In this document: in pieces, positions 27,798 to 37,824 of the stretch | Position numbering within the stretch: the first letter of the stretch is position 1 | How the letters are laid out: each line of letters opens with the position of its first letter | Translations under genes and position numbers: made by a program | Assembly (NCBI GenBank): GCA_003599145.1 | Contig: QZIT01000006.1 | Span: 124,001 to 188,000 of the forward strand | Source: Candidatus Woesearchaeota archaeon | GTDB taxonomy: Archaea > Nanobdellota > Nanobdellia > Woesearchaeales > UBA9642 | Direction: 5' to 3' | DNA: 64,000 bases | Notes under the pieces: generated by a model | Seen by the model: only the letters and a program-made list of their open reading frames with translations | Database searches by the model: none | What the model was told of the DNA's origin: nothing

Positions 27798-27843
27798 TTT
27801 GCCTTCACTTACCATCACCCCCAACGATAAGAGTGAAGGCAAA
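27798..27843 (+). terminator. Terminator-like hairpin TTTGCCTTCACT...AGTGAAGGCAAA
   Basis: 12-bp perfect inverted repeat followed by T-rich tract after ftsZ. Confidence 0.6.
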
Positions 27844-27881
27844 ACCTTTTTCTTTTTTTTTACAAGTTTTCTAGAATGAAA

Positions 27882-28739
27882 TTATGCTGTGGTTGCAAAT
27901 AAACTAGGCAAATTTGTTTTTTTCTGATAAGCAGCATTAAAGATATCCATAATTTTTGCTACAGAGCAGCTATTGTCATATTCTATTATTTTTCGAAGGC
28001 CTATTTTTTTTAACTCGTGCAAGGTCAGCAGTTGTACTCCAGCAAGTTCATTTAACACTGCTGTTCTGTCTTCAGAGGCAAGCAGAGGACACTGTTCAGT
28101 TAAAAGGTGATACACTGCTTCTTCTTTTTTTTCAGCTGTCCAATAATTTTTAGGAAGTGCAAAATCCCAAAAATGCATGTGCGTTTCTTGTTTCAGGTCA
28201 AATAAGCTTTTATCACCAGTAGCATCTTGGTAGGCTTGGTCAAAAACTTGTATGAGCTTTAAAGGCGAGCGTTTCATGGTATTCAATAATCCTTCAAGCC
28301 CTATTGCTATAAAATGATCTGCAAGCGAGTAAGGAAGTGAGCGCAATCCTTCTAAAACAGCTTTTCTGTCTGGATTGTCAAGAAGAGGAGTGTGAATACC
28401 TAACGCATAATAGACAATATGTTTAACATTTTCTGGATGGCTAAATGCTCCGTCATCAAATTTATCACATTCTCCAGACATAAGGTCGTCATACTGCTGA
28501 TGCAAGTAGTCGGGTTCCATTCTGAACAGTTCTTTTGTTCGTTGTGGATCTGCAAGAAGTACATCTATGCTTTCTCTAAGAAAATCAGGAATGTTTCTTC
28601 TGTATGCTTCTACTTTTGCAAACTTAAAAAATGCCAACGTGAATTGCTTTGCAGTAATTCCATATTCAGAAAGGACTTCATGAAAAGGCATGCCTTTATC
28701 TCTTGCAAGAATTGCCTCTATGCCTGTAATAAGGTTCAT
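27882..28739 (-). CDS. Hypothetical protein (285 aa)
   Basis: ORF, no recognised motif. Confidence 0.6.
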   Translation of the reverse strand: MNLITGIEAILARDKGMPFHEVLSEYGITAKQFTLAFFKFAKVEAYRRNIPDFLRESIDVLLADPQRTKELFRMEPDYLHQQYDDLMSGECDKFDDGAFSHPENVKHIVYYALGIHTPLLDNPDRKAVLEGLRSLPYSLADHFIAIGLEGLLNTMKRSPLKLIQVFDQAYQDATGDKSLFDLKQETHMHFWDFALPKNYWTAEKKEEAVYHLLTEQCPLLASEDRTAVLNELAGVQLLTLHELKKIGLRKIIEYDNSCSVAKIMDIFNAAYQKKTNLPSLFATTA

Positions 28740-28794
28740 TTGTGCCAGAAGTGAGTGTTGTTATAAAAATATTGTTCTTTTCTCACGAGTAAAT

Positions 28795-30273
28795 CTATCT
28801 TTTAAAAGCAAATTTTGCTTTAAAATGCCTTAAGGTTAATTCCCTGCCATATTCTACTTCAACTCCGGGAATTTTATCTTTATGGTCATGCAATGCTTTG
28901 ACTGCTTCAACAACAGCTCTTAAATCCTGCTCTTCATACTTTAATCTTGGCACTGCAAACCTGACATAGTTTACTCTTGGGTGCTTTTCGTGGCCGTCTT
29001 CAAATTTTCCAAAGGCAAAATAGCCTAACTCTACTGCCCTATGCCCATAGCCTGCAAGAAGCAATGCTACAAATGAAATGCCTCCAAAATCCTCTCCTTT
29101 CATATTTGTTCCATGAAAGAATTTGTTAATATCTAGATAAACAGCATGACCGCCAATAGGAGTAACAACTGGAATGCCTGCATCAATAAACATCTGTCCA
29201 AACTGCTGCACTTGCTGTATTCTATGGTCCAAGTATTCCTGCTTGATGACTGTTCTTAATCCATAAACCAAAGTCATCAAATCTCTTCCTGATATTCCTC
29301 CATAGGTTGGATGGCCTTCTGTTAAAATCTGATGGTCTGTTAGAAACTCAAGCAAATGAGGGTATTTTCTGGCAAAGAGGCCGTTTTTCTTGATAAACAA
29401 TCCTCCTCCCATGTTGACTAAGCCATCTTTTTTAAAGCTGATATGAAATCCATCAACATAGCTGAACATTTCATGAATGATTTCAATGATTTCTTTTTTG
29501 TTATATCCTGATTCTTTTTGCTGGATAAACCATGCGTTCTCTGCAAATCTGCACGCGTCAAAAAAGAAAGGGACTTTATACTGCTTCGCTAGCTCACTTA
29601 CTTCTTTGATATTTTCCATGCTTACAGGCTGTCCGCCGCCTGTATTGTTGGTTATCGTGAGATAGATTAAGGGAACATTCTTGCTCTGTTCTTTGAGTAA
29701 TTCTCTTAATTCTTCTATGTTCATGTTTCCTTTAAAATCAGCTTCCATGCCATCAACTAGCTCTTCAGAAAAAAGATTCATAGGCTCTATATTGTTTGAT
29801 TCTATATTTGCTTCTGTTGTGTCAAAATGACCGTTGCTTGGTATGATTAATCCTCTGCCCAACGTGCTTATTGCCTTGAATAGGGCATATTCCGCAGGCC
29901 TTCCCTGATGGAATAAATAAAATGAAGGTTTTTCATTGATAGGGTCATACTCCCAGTCCTCTCCAAAGGTTTCTCTTATCTGCTTTGCCAATAAGAAATA
30001 GCCTTTGTTTGAGCCATACGATTCATCGCCTAAAGATAAAGATGCCCATTGTTCATCAGTCATGGTTGTTGTTCCAGAATCAGATAAAAAGTCACATCCT
30101 GTTATCATATTTGCAGGATAATTAAACACATTCAAGCCTACTTTTTCCAGCATTTTGGTTCTTTCTTCTGCAGTATGTTGTTTTTTAAAGCTTACAGAAT
30201 GATTTGTATAGGGTCTTGGTCTTGACAATGCTTTTTCATCTTTAAACTTGCTGACAAGCTCAAAAAAGTTCAT
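28795..30273 (-). CDS. Tryptophanase / beta-eliminating lyase (PLP)
   Basis: DSGTTTMTDEQWASL, YLFHQGRPAE, TITNNTGGGQPVSM, FFDACRFAENAWFIQ, HISFKKDGLVNMGG. Confidence 0.92.
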   Translation of the reverse strand: MNFFELVSKFKDEKALSRPRPYTNHSVSFKKQHTAEERTKMLEKVGLNVFNYPANMITGCDFLSDSGTTTMTDEQWASLSLGDESYGSNKGYFLLAKQIRETFGEDWEYDPINEKPSFYLFHQGRPAEYALFKAISTLGRGLIIPSNGHFDTTEANIESNNIEPMNLFSEELVDGMEADFKGNMNIEELRELLKEQSKNVPLIYLTITNNTGGGQPVSMENIKEVSELAKQYKVPFFFDACRFAENAWFIQQKESGYNKKEIIEIIHEMFSYVDGFHISFKKDGLVNMGGGLFIKKNGLFARKYPHLLEFLTDHQILTEGHPTYGGISGRDLMTLVYGLRTVIKQEYLDHRIQQVQQFGQMFIDAGIPVVTPIGGHAVYLDINKFFHGTNMKGEDFGGISFVALLLAGYGHRAVELGYFAFGKFEDGHEKHPRVNYVRFAVPRLKYEEQDLRAVVEAVKALHDHKDKIPGVEVEYGRELTLRHFKAKFAFKR

Positions 30274-30392
30274 AAAGGGAAGAATATGCTTATGGTTTAT
30301 AAATTTTATCTCATGAGTGTCTAAACTTTTTGATACCCGTCTTGCTTTTTTTTAGCAATATTTATATAGTAGTTTGCTCAAAATTTGATCTG

Positions 30393-32498
30393 ATGAAGAG
30401 GATTATGTGGGTAGGTGTTTTGTTGCTTGTTCTTGCTTCAGTTATTGCTGCAGGCGGCAATGGTGGAATCTTTACCAGAGATGATGTTGTACGAATGCAC
30501 AATGATGCGCTTGTACTGTTATTGTCTAACGATCCAAATGCGCCTTTAAATCCAGATGAGCTTGCAGATTTAGATGCGTTTATCAAAAGCGATGATGCTT
30601 TTAACCTTAATTGGGTTGGGCAAAATTCTGGTTTAACCTTAGGTCAGATTATTGATAAATATGAGCATAAAGAAAACGGAGTTACCCCTTCAGGCGTTGA
30701 TGAATCCTGCACTCTAGCAGGGTCAACAAGACAATGCGGTGAAACTGATGCTGGCATTTGTCAGTATGGAGTGCAATTTTGCCAGAATGGTCTTTGGGGA
30801 GACTGTGTTAATGATGTGTCTGCTGTAGCAGAAACTCTTGCTGCAGATACTTGCGCAGATGATTTAGATAATGATTGTGATGGTTTTACTGATGAAGATG
30901 ATGACAGTTGCGATGCTGTTTGTGTTCCTGGAATAGAAAGCCTTGAAGCAGATACTTGCGACGATACTCTAGATAATGATTGTGATGCTTTAATTGATGA
31001 AGCTGATGCTGATTGTGATGAGCCGGATGTTTGTATTCCTGAAGTTTGCGATAATAGTTTAGATGATGATTGTGATGATTTGATTGATGAAGCTGATGAT
31101 GATTGTGAAGCTGTTGTTTGCGAGAATGGAGATGAACGGCAATGCGGAACAACAGACGTTGGCGTTTGTGCATTTGGCATACAAGCCTGTTCAAATAACC
31201 AATGGAATTCCTGTGTTGGTGCAGTGAATCCTCAAACAGAAACCTGTGCAGACGGTGCAGATGAGGATTGTGATGGCGCTGTAGATGAAGATTGCCCTAC
31301 CAATGGGCATCCTGTCGTTCAATTTCAAGGGCCTCCTACAGGAAAAGGGCTTTTAGATGCGCCGGTTAGGTTTTCCATAAATGCCTATGATCCAGATGGT
31401 GGTTCATTGCATTACAAATTTGAATGGGGAGATGGAGAAATAACTGAATATGATGATACTGTTCGAGAAACAGAAAGATCCCATACCTACAGAACGATGT
31501 GCGCTAAAACAGTTCGATTAACGGTTACTGATGATGAAGGAGAATCAGAGATGAAACAGCTTTCGCTTATGATTACTGATACTACAAACGATGCGCCTAC
31601 TGGTTTGCAGATAACTGGTCCTGCAGAGATTGCAACCTTTGGAACACCAATGTCATGGACTTTTTCCGCAACAGACCCTGAAGCTTGCCCTTTAACCTAT
31701 AAAATTTATTTTCAAGAAATTGCTGGCTTAAACACTCAATTTCCAAATACTCCAAGTGGTACTGCGTTGCCTGTTTCGAATGTGTATGATAAACCTGCTA
31801 GCTTAACTACGGGTTATGCAGTCTTTACTATGAAATTTGTTGCTGAAGATATCCTTGGAATTCCTGCAACACTGCAAAAAGAAATCACTGTTGGAAAAAC
31901 GCAAAGTGCCGATCCTGGCACACCAGAAGTCAATCTTGCTCCTGTTTTTACTGATTGGGTTGATCCAACATTCAGCCCTCTAGTTTTTGTCAATGACTAT
32001 ACCACTCCAAGGCCGTCATGGAAGTTTAAGATTACTGACCCTGAAGGAGGCAGAATTAAATATGCTATTGCTTGGGGGGATGGAACATCAATCAGTGCAG
32101 GAGGTGCTACAGGCTTATTGAGCGGGCAGCTTCATACGGTGTATCATGGATTTTCTGAAGCAAAAATGTATGAAGTAACCTTTACCGCGTTTGACATGGA
32201 AGGCAACAGCAAAGAAGTGAAAAAAAGCATTACGGTTAAAAACCCTCAGGACGTGCCAAGCACTAAATTTTCTCTAGGAAATAAAGTAAGATTACAGGCA
32301 TCTGGAGCAATGTATGCAGATAACAGCGGACAGCCAGGAGCTTTAGTCGGTTATTTGGGTCCTGCAAATGGTACGGTTGCTGCAGGAACTCCTTATTATA
32401 AACCTAATGCTGCAGGAGGAGTTTGGTATTGGAAGGTTAATTATCCTAACCAAAACAACAGGTGGAGCTTAGAATCTCAGCTGACGAAAATTTCTTAA
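30393..32498 (+). CDS. Secreted protein with MopE-like Asp/Cys metal-binding repeats and PKD-like domains
   Basis: CADDLDNDCDGFTDEDDDSC, CDDTLDNDCDALIDEADADC, CDNSLDDDCDDLIDEADDDC, CADGADEDCDGAVDEDC; PKD-like WGDGE/WGDGT. Confidence 0.85.
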   Translation: MKRIMWVGVLLLVLASVIAAGGNGGIFTRDDVVRMHNDALVLLLSNDPNAPLNPDELADLDAFIKSDDAFNLNWVGQNSGLTLGQIIDKYEHKENGVTPSGVDESCTLAGSTRQCGETDAGICQYGVQFCQNGLWGDCVNDVSAVAETLAADTCADDLDNDCDGFTDEDDDSCDAVCVPGIESLEADTCDDTLDNDCDALIDEADADCDEPDVCIPEVCDNSLDDDCDDLIDEADDDCEAVVCENGDERQCGTTDVGVCAFGIQACSNNQWNSCVGAVNPQTETCADGADEDCDGAVDEDCPTNGHPVVQFQGPPTGKGLLDAPVRFSINAYDPDGGSLHYKFEWGDGEITEYDDTVRETERSHTYRTMCAKTVRLTVTDDEGESEMKQLSLMITDTTNDAPTGLQITGPAEIATFGTPMSWTFSATDPEACPLTYKIYFQEIAGLNTQFPNTPSGTALPVSNVYDKPASLTTGYAVFTMKFVAEDILGIPATLQKEITVGKTQSADPGTPEVNLAPVFTDWVDPTFSPLVFVNDYTTPRPSWKFKITDPEGGRIKYAIAWGDGTSISAGGATGLLSGQLHTVYHGFSEAKMYEVTFTAFDMEGNSKEVKKSITVKNPQDVPSTKFSLGNKVRLQASGAMYADNSGQPGALVGYLGPANGTVAAGTPYYKPNAAGGVWYWKVNYPNQNNRWSLESQLTKIS

Positions 32499-32558
32499 GT
32501 GTTTAGAAGATATCAAATATAGAAAGATTTATAAACTTTTTAACACATAAATGCCTTT

Positions 32559-32888
32559 ATGAACAAAGTAATTGACGCTGTAGCCGTAGTTGTTTTTCTT
32601 GCAGCTGTTGTTGGCATATTTTTCATAAGGGCTGCAGATGATGCAACAGGAAGAGTTATTGAAGAGCCAAAATCATTAAGCTCAGAAAATGTCATGTATC
32701 CCAATGTCTATTATGATTTCAGATTTTGCTATGAAAAGGCTCCTGGAATATTACAGATAGGACTTGAAAATAGGCAAACAGGAGAAATGGAAAAATATGC
32801 TCTTGAAGACACAGCAGATAGAACTAAGCAGACAAGCTATAGGTGTGAACAGGGAAGCATTCTCAAAGTGGTAACCTATACTGATTAA
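32559..32888 (+). CDS. Small N-terminally membrane-anchored protein
   Basis: MNKVIDAVAVVVFLAAVVGIFFIRAADDATGRV. Confidence 0.55.
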   Translation: MNKVIDAVAVVVFLAAVVGIFFIRAADDATGRVIEEPKSLSSENVMYPNVYYDFRFCYEKAPGILQIGLENRQTGEMEKYALEDTADRTKQTSYRCEQGSILKVVTYTD

Positions 32889-32949
32889 GTTGTAACGTAT
32901 AGAGTGTATTGTATAGATTAATTTTCCACTAAAAAATTTCTAAGAACTA

Positions 32950-33156
32950 TTACTTCATTTCAGTATAGCCGCATTTTCCGCAAGTCCATCTATCCTTGTG
33001 GTTGGCCATGAAGAAGTGTCCTTTTGGGCATACTCTGTTTTTTCTCTTTAATGCACCGCCAGAAACATCATAAATTTTGAAAATCTTATAGCCTGGAACT
33101 TTCTTTTTTGGTTTTTTTCCCTTTTTGACAACTTTTTTAGATGAGCCTTTTCCCAT
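32950..33156 (-). CDS. rps27ae: Ribosomal protein eS31 (S27ae)
   Basis: CPKGHFFMANHKDRWTCGKCGYTE. Confidence 0.93.
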   Translation of the reverse strand: MGKGSSKKVVKKGKKPKKKVPGYKIFKIYDVSGGALKRKNRVCPKGHFFMANHKDRWTCGKCGYTEMK

Positions 33157-33198
33157 GGTGCACCGTGCCTATTGAGTATACATAGTTTGTTATGTCGT

Positions 33199-33546
33199 TT
33201 ATTTAGACTTTTTGCCTTTCTTTTTTGCTTTTTTTGCAGAGGAAATTTTTTCTCTTTCCTCTTTTCTCTTGTCTTTAGGCAAATGTCTTATGAGCATGTA
33301 TTTTGATTCGATGTTTTTTTTCTCTGCGCTCTCATAGATGAAGCCGTAGACGGTTGTTCCGTTTTTTCCGAAGGCAGTGCTGATTTTCTTGACTACAATA
33401 CAGTCTTCGTGAGCGCCTGTTTTTGCCGCAATAGCTTTGGCTATGTCAATTCTTGAAGGTGTAGGACCTTCAAATCTCACTTCTGCCTTGATTGCCTTGC
33501 GCGCAAATAGTGGATTCTCCTTTTGCTCTATTTCTGTTATGTTCAT
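33199..33546 (-). CDS. rps24e: Ribosomal protein eS24
   Basis: QKENPLFARKAIKAEVRFEGPTPSRIDIAKAIAAKTGA. Confidence 0.93.
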   Translation of the reverse strand: MNITEIEQKENPLFARKAIKAEVRFEGPTPSRIDIAKAIAAKTGAHEDCIVVKKISTAFGKNGTTVYGFIYESAEKKNIESKYMLIRHLPKDKRKEEREKISSAKKAKKKGKKSK

Positions 33547-33728
33547 CGTATTTTAATAGCGTACTCTCCGTTATGTTCTACATTCATCTTGCGCGCTATC
33601 ATGGATTCTTTGACCTTTAAAAAATGAATTCTGCCGTTCCAATTGTTGGTAAAGGCATTGCCTTTGCAATTTGGACAAACTTCTCCCTCTACAAACAGCT
33701 TGCATTTTTTGCATACTTTCTTTTTCAT
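33543..33728 (-). CDS. spt4: RNA polymerase subunit E''/Spt4
   Basis: CKKCKLFVEGEVCPNCKGNAFTNNWNGRI. Confidence 0.93.
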   Translation of the reverse strand: MKKKVCKKCKLFVEGEVCPNCKGNAFTNNWNGRIHFLKVKESMIARKMNVEHNGEYAIKIR

Positions 33729-33769
33729 TTACTTGAGAAAAGACGACCCTTTTAAAAAGCTTTTGGTTG

Positions 33770-34123
33770 TTAAACAGAAACTAGTTCTATTAAATCCTTA
33801 GCGGTAATAATTCCTACTATCTGCCCTGAATCCAAAACAACTAATCTTCTAAACGTGTGCTTGTGCATCAATTTGCTTACTTCAAGAAAAGACGTGTGTA
33901 TGTCGATAGTCTTGACGTTTTTAGTCATGATTTCATGAATAAACACCCTTTTTGGGTCTAATCCTTTTGCCGTTACTTTATAGACAAGATCTCTCTCGGT
34001 GATAATGCCTACAGGCGTGTTGTTATGGGCAATAACCAAAGAGCCTATGCCATTTCTGGCCATGGCTTTAGCTGCTTCAAACGCCGAATTATATTCAGAA
34101 ATAGTGATGACTGGTTTAGACAT
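33770..34123 (-). CDS. CBS-domain pair protein
   Basis: GIGSLVIAHNNTPVGIITERDLVYKV...FRRLVVLDSGQIVGIITAKDLIEL. Confidence 0.93.
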   Translation of the reverse strand: MSKPVITISEYNSAFEAAKAMARNGIGSLVIAHNNTPVGIITERDLVYKVTAKGLDPKRVFIHEIMTKNVKTIDIHTSFLEVSKLMHKHTFRRLVVLDSGQIVGIITAKDLIELVSV

Positions 34124-34157
34124 CCACTGTTTAATGTCTATAATGGTTACACCTCTT

Positions 34158-34718
34158 TTATTTTGCTTTTTTTGATTCTTTTGCTTCTTTGGGAATATCA
34201 GTCCATTCTTCCTTGCCTAATCCCTGCTGTCGCATCATGAGGCCTATTTTTGGATTTAAGATATCTTTATAGGAAATCGCGATTATTTTTGCCCTACAGT
34301 TGTCTCCAACTTTCAAGGTTCTCTTGGTATCTTTTCCCAAAAGCACTTTATCCTTGCTGAAGCTGACAAAATCGTTCATGCTCTGGCTGATGTGAATCAT
34401 GCCGTCTATGGGGCCAATAGTCATAAAAGCACCGAATTCTGCGATATCCTTGACTTTTCCCCAAAGGGTTTCCTGCATTTCAGGCTTGAAAATAATAAGT
34501 GTAAAGGTGGTTTCATAGTAGCTTGCGCCATCTCCGGGAATGATGATGCCCTCTCCAATATTGTCGACGCTGGAGCATTCAATAACCATCCCGAGTTCTT
34601 TAGAAATATAACCGCCGAATTTTTTCTTGACTTCTTTAATGATTGCTTGATCAAGGTCAATGCCGAATAAGCTTGGCGGTACTCTGATGTGGTCTTTGAC
34701 TTTAGTTTTGTAAAACAT
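34158..34718 (-). CDS. rpoE1: RNA polymerase subunit E' (Rpo7)
   Basis: MFYKTKVKDHIRVPPSLFG...KFGGYISKELGMVI...GEFGAFMTIGP-like S1 domain. Confidence 0.93.
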   Translation of the reverse strand: MFYKTKVKDHIRVPPSLFGIDLDQAIIKEVKKKFGGYISKELGMVIECSSVDNIGEGIIIPGDGASYYETTFTLIIFKPEMQETLWGKVKDIAEFGAFMTIGPIDGMIHISQSMNDFVSFSKDKVLLGKDTKRTLKVGDNCRAKIIAISYKDILNPKIGLMMRQQGLGKEEWTDIPKEAKESKKAK

Positions 34719-34722
34719 GTTG

Positions 34723-35106
34723 TCACCCAAATGAAAGATATTTTTTATTTTTAAGCGTAATTATTTTTATTTTTTTCGATTTAAGCTTTCTTTTCAATCC
34801 TGCGTCCTGTGTTGCAACATAGTCTCCTGGTTTTGCTATGCTGAGGAGAATGTCATCGACGCTTCTATCTAAGAAACTTGCATCTGCTTTTAAATGTTTT
34901 TGTTTTATAAGCTGCAAGGCCATCTTTGCTGCTGTTTTATCCTTCATATTTGCCGTTTTTATGACGTTTGCCAATTCCTGAAAGGTTTTTTCAACAATGA
35001 CCATCTCTGCAGGCTCTTCTAAGAGCCTTTTTATCTCGGTAAAGATATCCACCTTGAATTGATACGGAATAAGCAAAAAATTCGTGTCAATATAGACTTT
35101 TGCCAT
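34723..35106 (-). CDS. PIN-domain (Fcf1/VapC9-like) RNase
   Basis: VYIDTNFLLIPYQFKVDIF...DDILLSIAKPGDYVATQDAGLKRKLK; adjacent to rpoE1. Confidence 0.85.
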   Translation of the reverse strand: MAKVYIDTNFLLIPYQFKVDIFTEIKRLLEEPAEMVIVEKTFQELANVIKTANMKDKTAAKMALQLIKQKHLKADASFLDRSVDDILLSIAKPGDYVATQDAGLKRKLKSKKIKIITLKNKKYLSFG

Positions 35107-35178
35107 GTTCTTGTTTGTTTTTTAAGGTTTATAAAGATTGTTACCGTAAAGCTTATAAATCCCCTTTTGCCATAAAGA

Positions 35179-35889
35179 GTGAGAGGTGTGATGATGAATA
35201 TTCAATTAAAGAAAAAACCAAATAAACCTATTATTATTCAAGGATTTCCAGGATTTGGATTAGTAGGCACGATTGCAACCGAATTCTTAATAGAGCACTT
35301 AAAGCCAGAGTTGATAGGAGAGTTTTTCTATGATGAATTGCCTGTTACCGTCGCTATTCACAAAGAAAAATTGGTAAAGCCCATGGCTATTTACTATGAC
35401 AAGCAGTACAATCTGGTGATTCTCCATACTATTCTTAATGTTACAGGGTATGAATGGAAAATTGCAGATAAAATTGTTGAGATGGCAAAGCTGTTAAAGG
35501 CAAAAGAGATTATCTGCTTAGAGGGCGTTGCCTCCCAGGCAGAACAGGAAATTCCGACGGCGAACGTCTATTCTTATGGGGTAAAAAACGCAAAGGATTT
35601 GCACGTTCAGCCATTGCAGGAAAGCATTATCATAGGAGTTACTGCAGCCATGCTGCTGAAATATCCGGATATTTCCTGCTTTTTTGCAGAAACGCACACA
35701 TCCTTGCCAGATAGTAAGGCAGCGGCAAAATTGATTGAAGTGCTTGATAAATACTTAAAACTCAAGGTTGATTATGTTCCCCTCATAAAACAGGCAGAGG
35801 AATTTGAAACCAAAATAAAAGGGTTATTGCAGCAGAGCAATAAAACCATTAAAGAAAAAGAAACGAGGGACATGAGCTATTTAGGCTGA
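35179..35889 (+). CDS. PAC2 family proteasome assembly chaperone-like protein
   Basis: IIIQGFPGFGLVGTIATEFLIEHLKPELIGEF. Confidence 0.88.
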   Translation: MRGVMMNIQLKKKPNKPIIIQGFPGFGLVGTIATEFLIEHLKPELIGEFFYDELPVTVAIHKEKLVKPMAIYYDKQYNLVILHTILNVTGYEWKIADKIVEMAKLLKAKEIICLEGVASQAEQEIPTANVYSYGVKNAKDLHVQPLQESIIIGVTAAMLLKYPDISCFFAETHTSLPDSKAAAKLIEVLDKYLKLKVDYVPLIKQAEEFETKIKGLLQQSNKTIKEKETRDMSYLG

Positions 35890-35984
35890 TTATTTTTTTA
35901 ATTCCTTTTTTTCCTGCTAACCTTATTTCTCTTTCCTTCATCTTTATAGAAAAACATTAAAAGAGTGCAATATTATGGAGTTTC

Positions 35985-37232
35985 ATGCAAAAAAATCATG
36001 CTCAACTGTTGGAAACCATAAAACAGCGACTTAAGCCAGATGTGTCGGTGATGAAAGAAATCGATGCGTTCGTTTCTGATTTAAATAAAAAAATAAAGCA
36101 AAAAAAAATAAAGGCAGTTTGCGTGAAAGGAGGTAGTGTCGCAAAACAAACATTCTTGAAAAACGATTATGATGTTGATTTGTTTGTCAAATTTGACGTT
36201 TCATACAAAAAGAAAAATATTTCTGCACTGCTGAAAACAGTTTTGCCAAAAACTGCAGTCATGGTGCACGGCAGCAGGGACTATTTTCAGCTGCACCGCA
36301 ATCTTCATTATGAACTCGTGCCTGTGTTGCATGTAAAAAATTACAAAGAAGCAGCAAATGTGACGGATATGAGTCCCTTGCATGTTGGATGGGTGTTGCA
36401 GCACGTCAAAAAAAATCCAAAACTTCCTGACGAAATCAGGCTTGCAAAGCAATTCTGCAAGGCAAACAACTGCTATGGAGCAGAGAGCTATATTAGAGGA
36501 TTCAGCGGGCACATTTTGGATATTCTCATCATCTACTACGGCTCCTTTTTAGCGTTACTCAAAAACGCGCAACAGTGGAACAATAAAGTCATCATTGACC
36601 CTGAGAAACAGCTGAAAAACCCCTTGCAAGAATTGAACAGCGCAAAAACAGAAAGCCCCTTGATTATTGTCGACCCTGTGCAGAAAAACAGAAATGCAGC
36701 TGCTGCATTAAGCAGGGAAAAGTTTCTTTTGTTCAAGCAAAAGGCAAAAGCATTTCTCAAAAAGCCCTCAGAAAAGTATTTTCAAATCATCACGTTCACA
36801 GAGGAGAAAATACAAAAGAAATATGAAAAGAAAAAAAAGAATCATCAGCTCATAATGCTAAAAATAGAGCCTGTCGATGGAAAAAAAGATGTTGTGGGCA
36901 GCAAAATCCTCAAAGTGTTTGAGTATCTGGATGCTGAAATGAAAAAAAAAGAATTTGCTGTTGAGGGAAAAAATTGGCAGTTCGAGCCTGCATTGATATA
37001 CTTTCTTGTTAAAAAAGAAAAATTGTCACATACACTGTATCTTCCAGGCCCTCCTTTGCACATGACTTCTGATGTTTTGAAATTCAAGAAAAAACATAAA
37101 AAAACCATCATCAAAAACAAAAGAATTTTTGCAGTTGAAAAAAGAAAATATAAAGATGCAAAAAGCTTCATCACTGATGCCATAAAAAATAGTTATGTCA
37201 AGGAAAAAGTAAAGAAAATTTCTTTGGCATGA
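35985..37232 (+). CDS. cca: Archaeal CCA tRNA nucleotidyltransferase
   Basis: VKGGSVAKQTFLKNDYDVDLFVKF; HYELVPVLHV. Confidence 0.93.
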   Translation: MQKNHAQLLETIKQRLKPDVSVMKEIDAFVSDLNKKIKQKKIKAVCVKGGSVAKQTFLKNDYDVDLFVKFDVSYKKKNISALLKTVLPKTAVMVHGSRDYFQLHRNLHYELVPVLHVKNYKEAANVTDMSPLHVGWVLQHVKKNPKLPDEIRLAKQFCKANNCYGAESYIRGFSGHILDILIIYYGSFLALLKNAQQWNNKVIIDPEKQLKNPLQELNSAKTESPLIIVDPVQKNRNAAAALSREKFLLFKQKAKAFLKKPSEKYFQIITFTEEKIQKKYEKKKKNHQLIMLKIEPVDGKKDVVGSKILKVFEYLDAEMKKKEFAVEGKNWQFEPALIYFLVKKEKLSHTLYLPGPPLHMTSDVLKFKKKHKKTIIKNKRIFAVEKRKYKDAKSFITDAIKNSYVKEKVKKISLA

Positions 37233-37266
37233 AAATATTTATAAACTGTGCTGTTTCAATTTCTCC

Positions 37267-37824
37267 ATGCTTGAACTGAGAAGACAGATATTTCATCTTA
37301 TTTTTGGCATTTTCTTTGTATTACTGCTTTTTTTTAATATACTTAATGCATGGATGGCGCTTGTTCTTTTTGGAATAGCCTTGCTGTATGCAATATTTCA
37401 TCGGTATGTGAAGCTCTTTTTCATTGACTGGTTTGTTGAACGATTTGAGCGTGATGAACCGGGCGTGAAATTTCATGGGTTGGTAAGCTTTCTTCTGGGC
37501 GTTTTCATTGCGGTTGCATTTTTTGAAAAACAAATTGCTATGGCTGCCATGATGATTCTTGCCTTTGGAGACAGCGCGTCAACAATTTTTGGTGTGTTGT
37601 TGGGAAGAAAAAAAATGCCGTGGAGCGAGAGAAAAACTATTGTAGGAACTTTTTTTGGCATTGTTTTCGCTTTTTTGGGTGCAGTGATGTTTGTCAGTCC
37701 CTTGCATGCGTTCATCGCCAGTGTTCTTGCCATGACGGTTGAAAGCATTGATTATGAAATTATAGGAGTGAATGACAACGTGATTTTGCCTTTTGTCAGC
37801 GGTGTTATTTTAACCATGCTATGA
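37267..37824 (+). CDS. Dolichol/polyprenol kinase-like membrane protein
   Basis: FGDSASTIFGVLLGRKKMPWSERKTIVGTFFGI. Confidence 0.8.
   Translation: MLELRRQIFHLIFGIFFVLLLFFNILNAWMALVLFGIALLYAIFHRYVKLFFIDWFVERFERDEPGVKFHGLVSFLLGVFIAVAFFEKQIAMAAMMILAFGDSASTIFGVLLGRKKMPWSERKTIVGTFFGIVFAFLGAVMFVSPLHAFIASVLAMTVESIDYEIIGVNDNVILPFVSGVILTML

Noticed and set aside
26880-27842. Minus-strand ORFs opposite ftsZ (26880..27488, 27492..27842, 27517..27705)
   Set aside because: Antisense shadows of a conserved gene; Ser/Ala/Thr-rich with no family features.
30761-31194. Ser/His-rich minus ORFs opposite the MopE-like repeats
   Set aside because: Repetitive composition is a mirror of the Asp/Cys repeat codons on the plus strand.
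32950-35106. eS31-eS24-Spt4-CBS-Rpo7-PIN cluster as novel
   Set aside because: This is largely the standard archaeal informational cluster; only the interposed CBS protein is variable.
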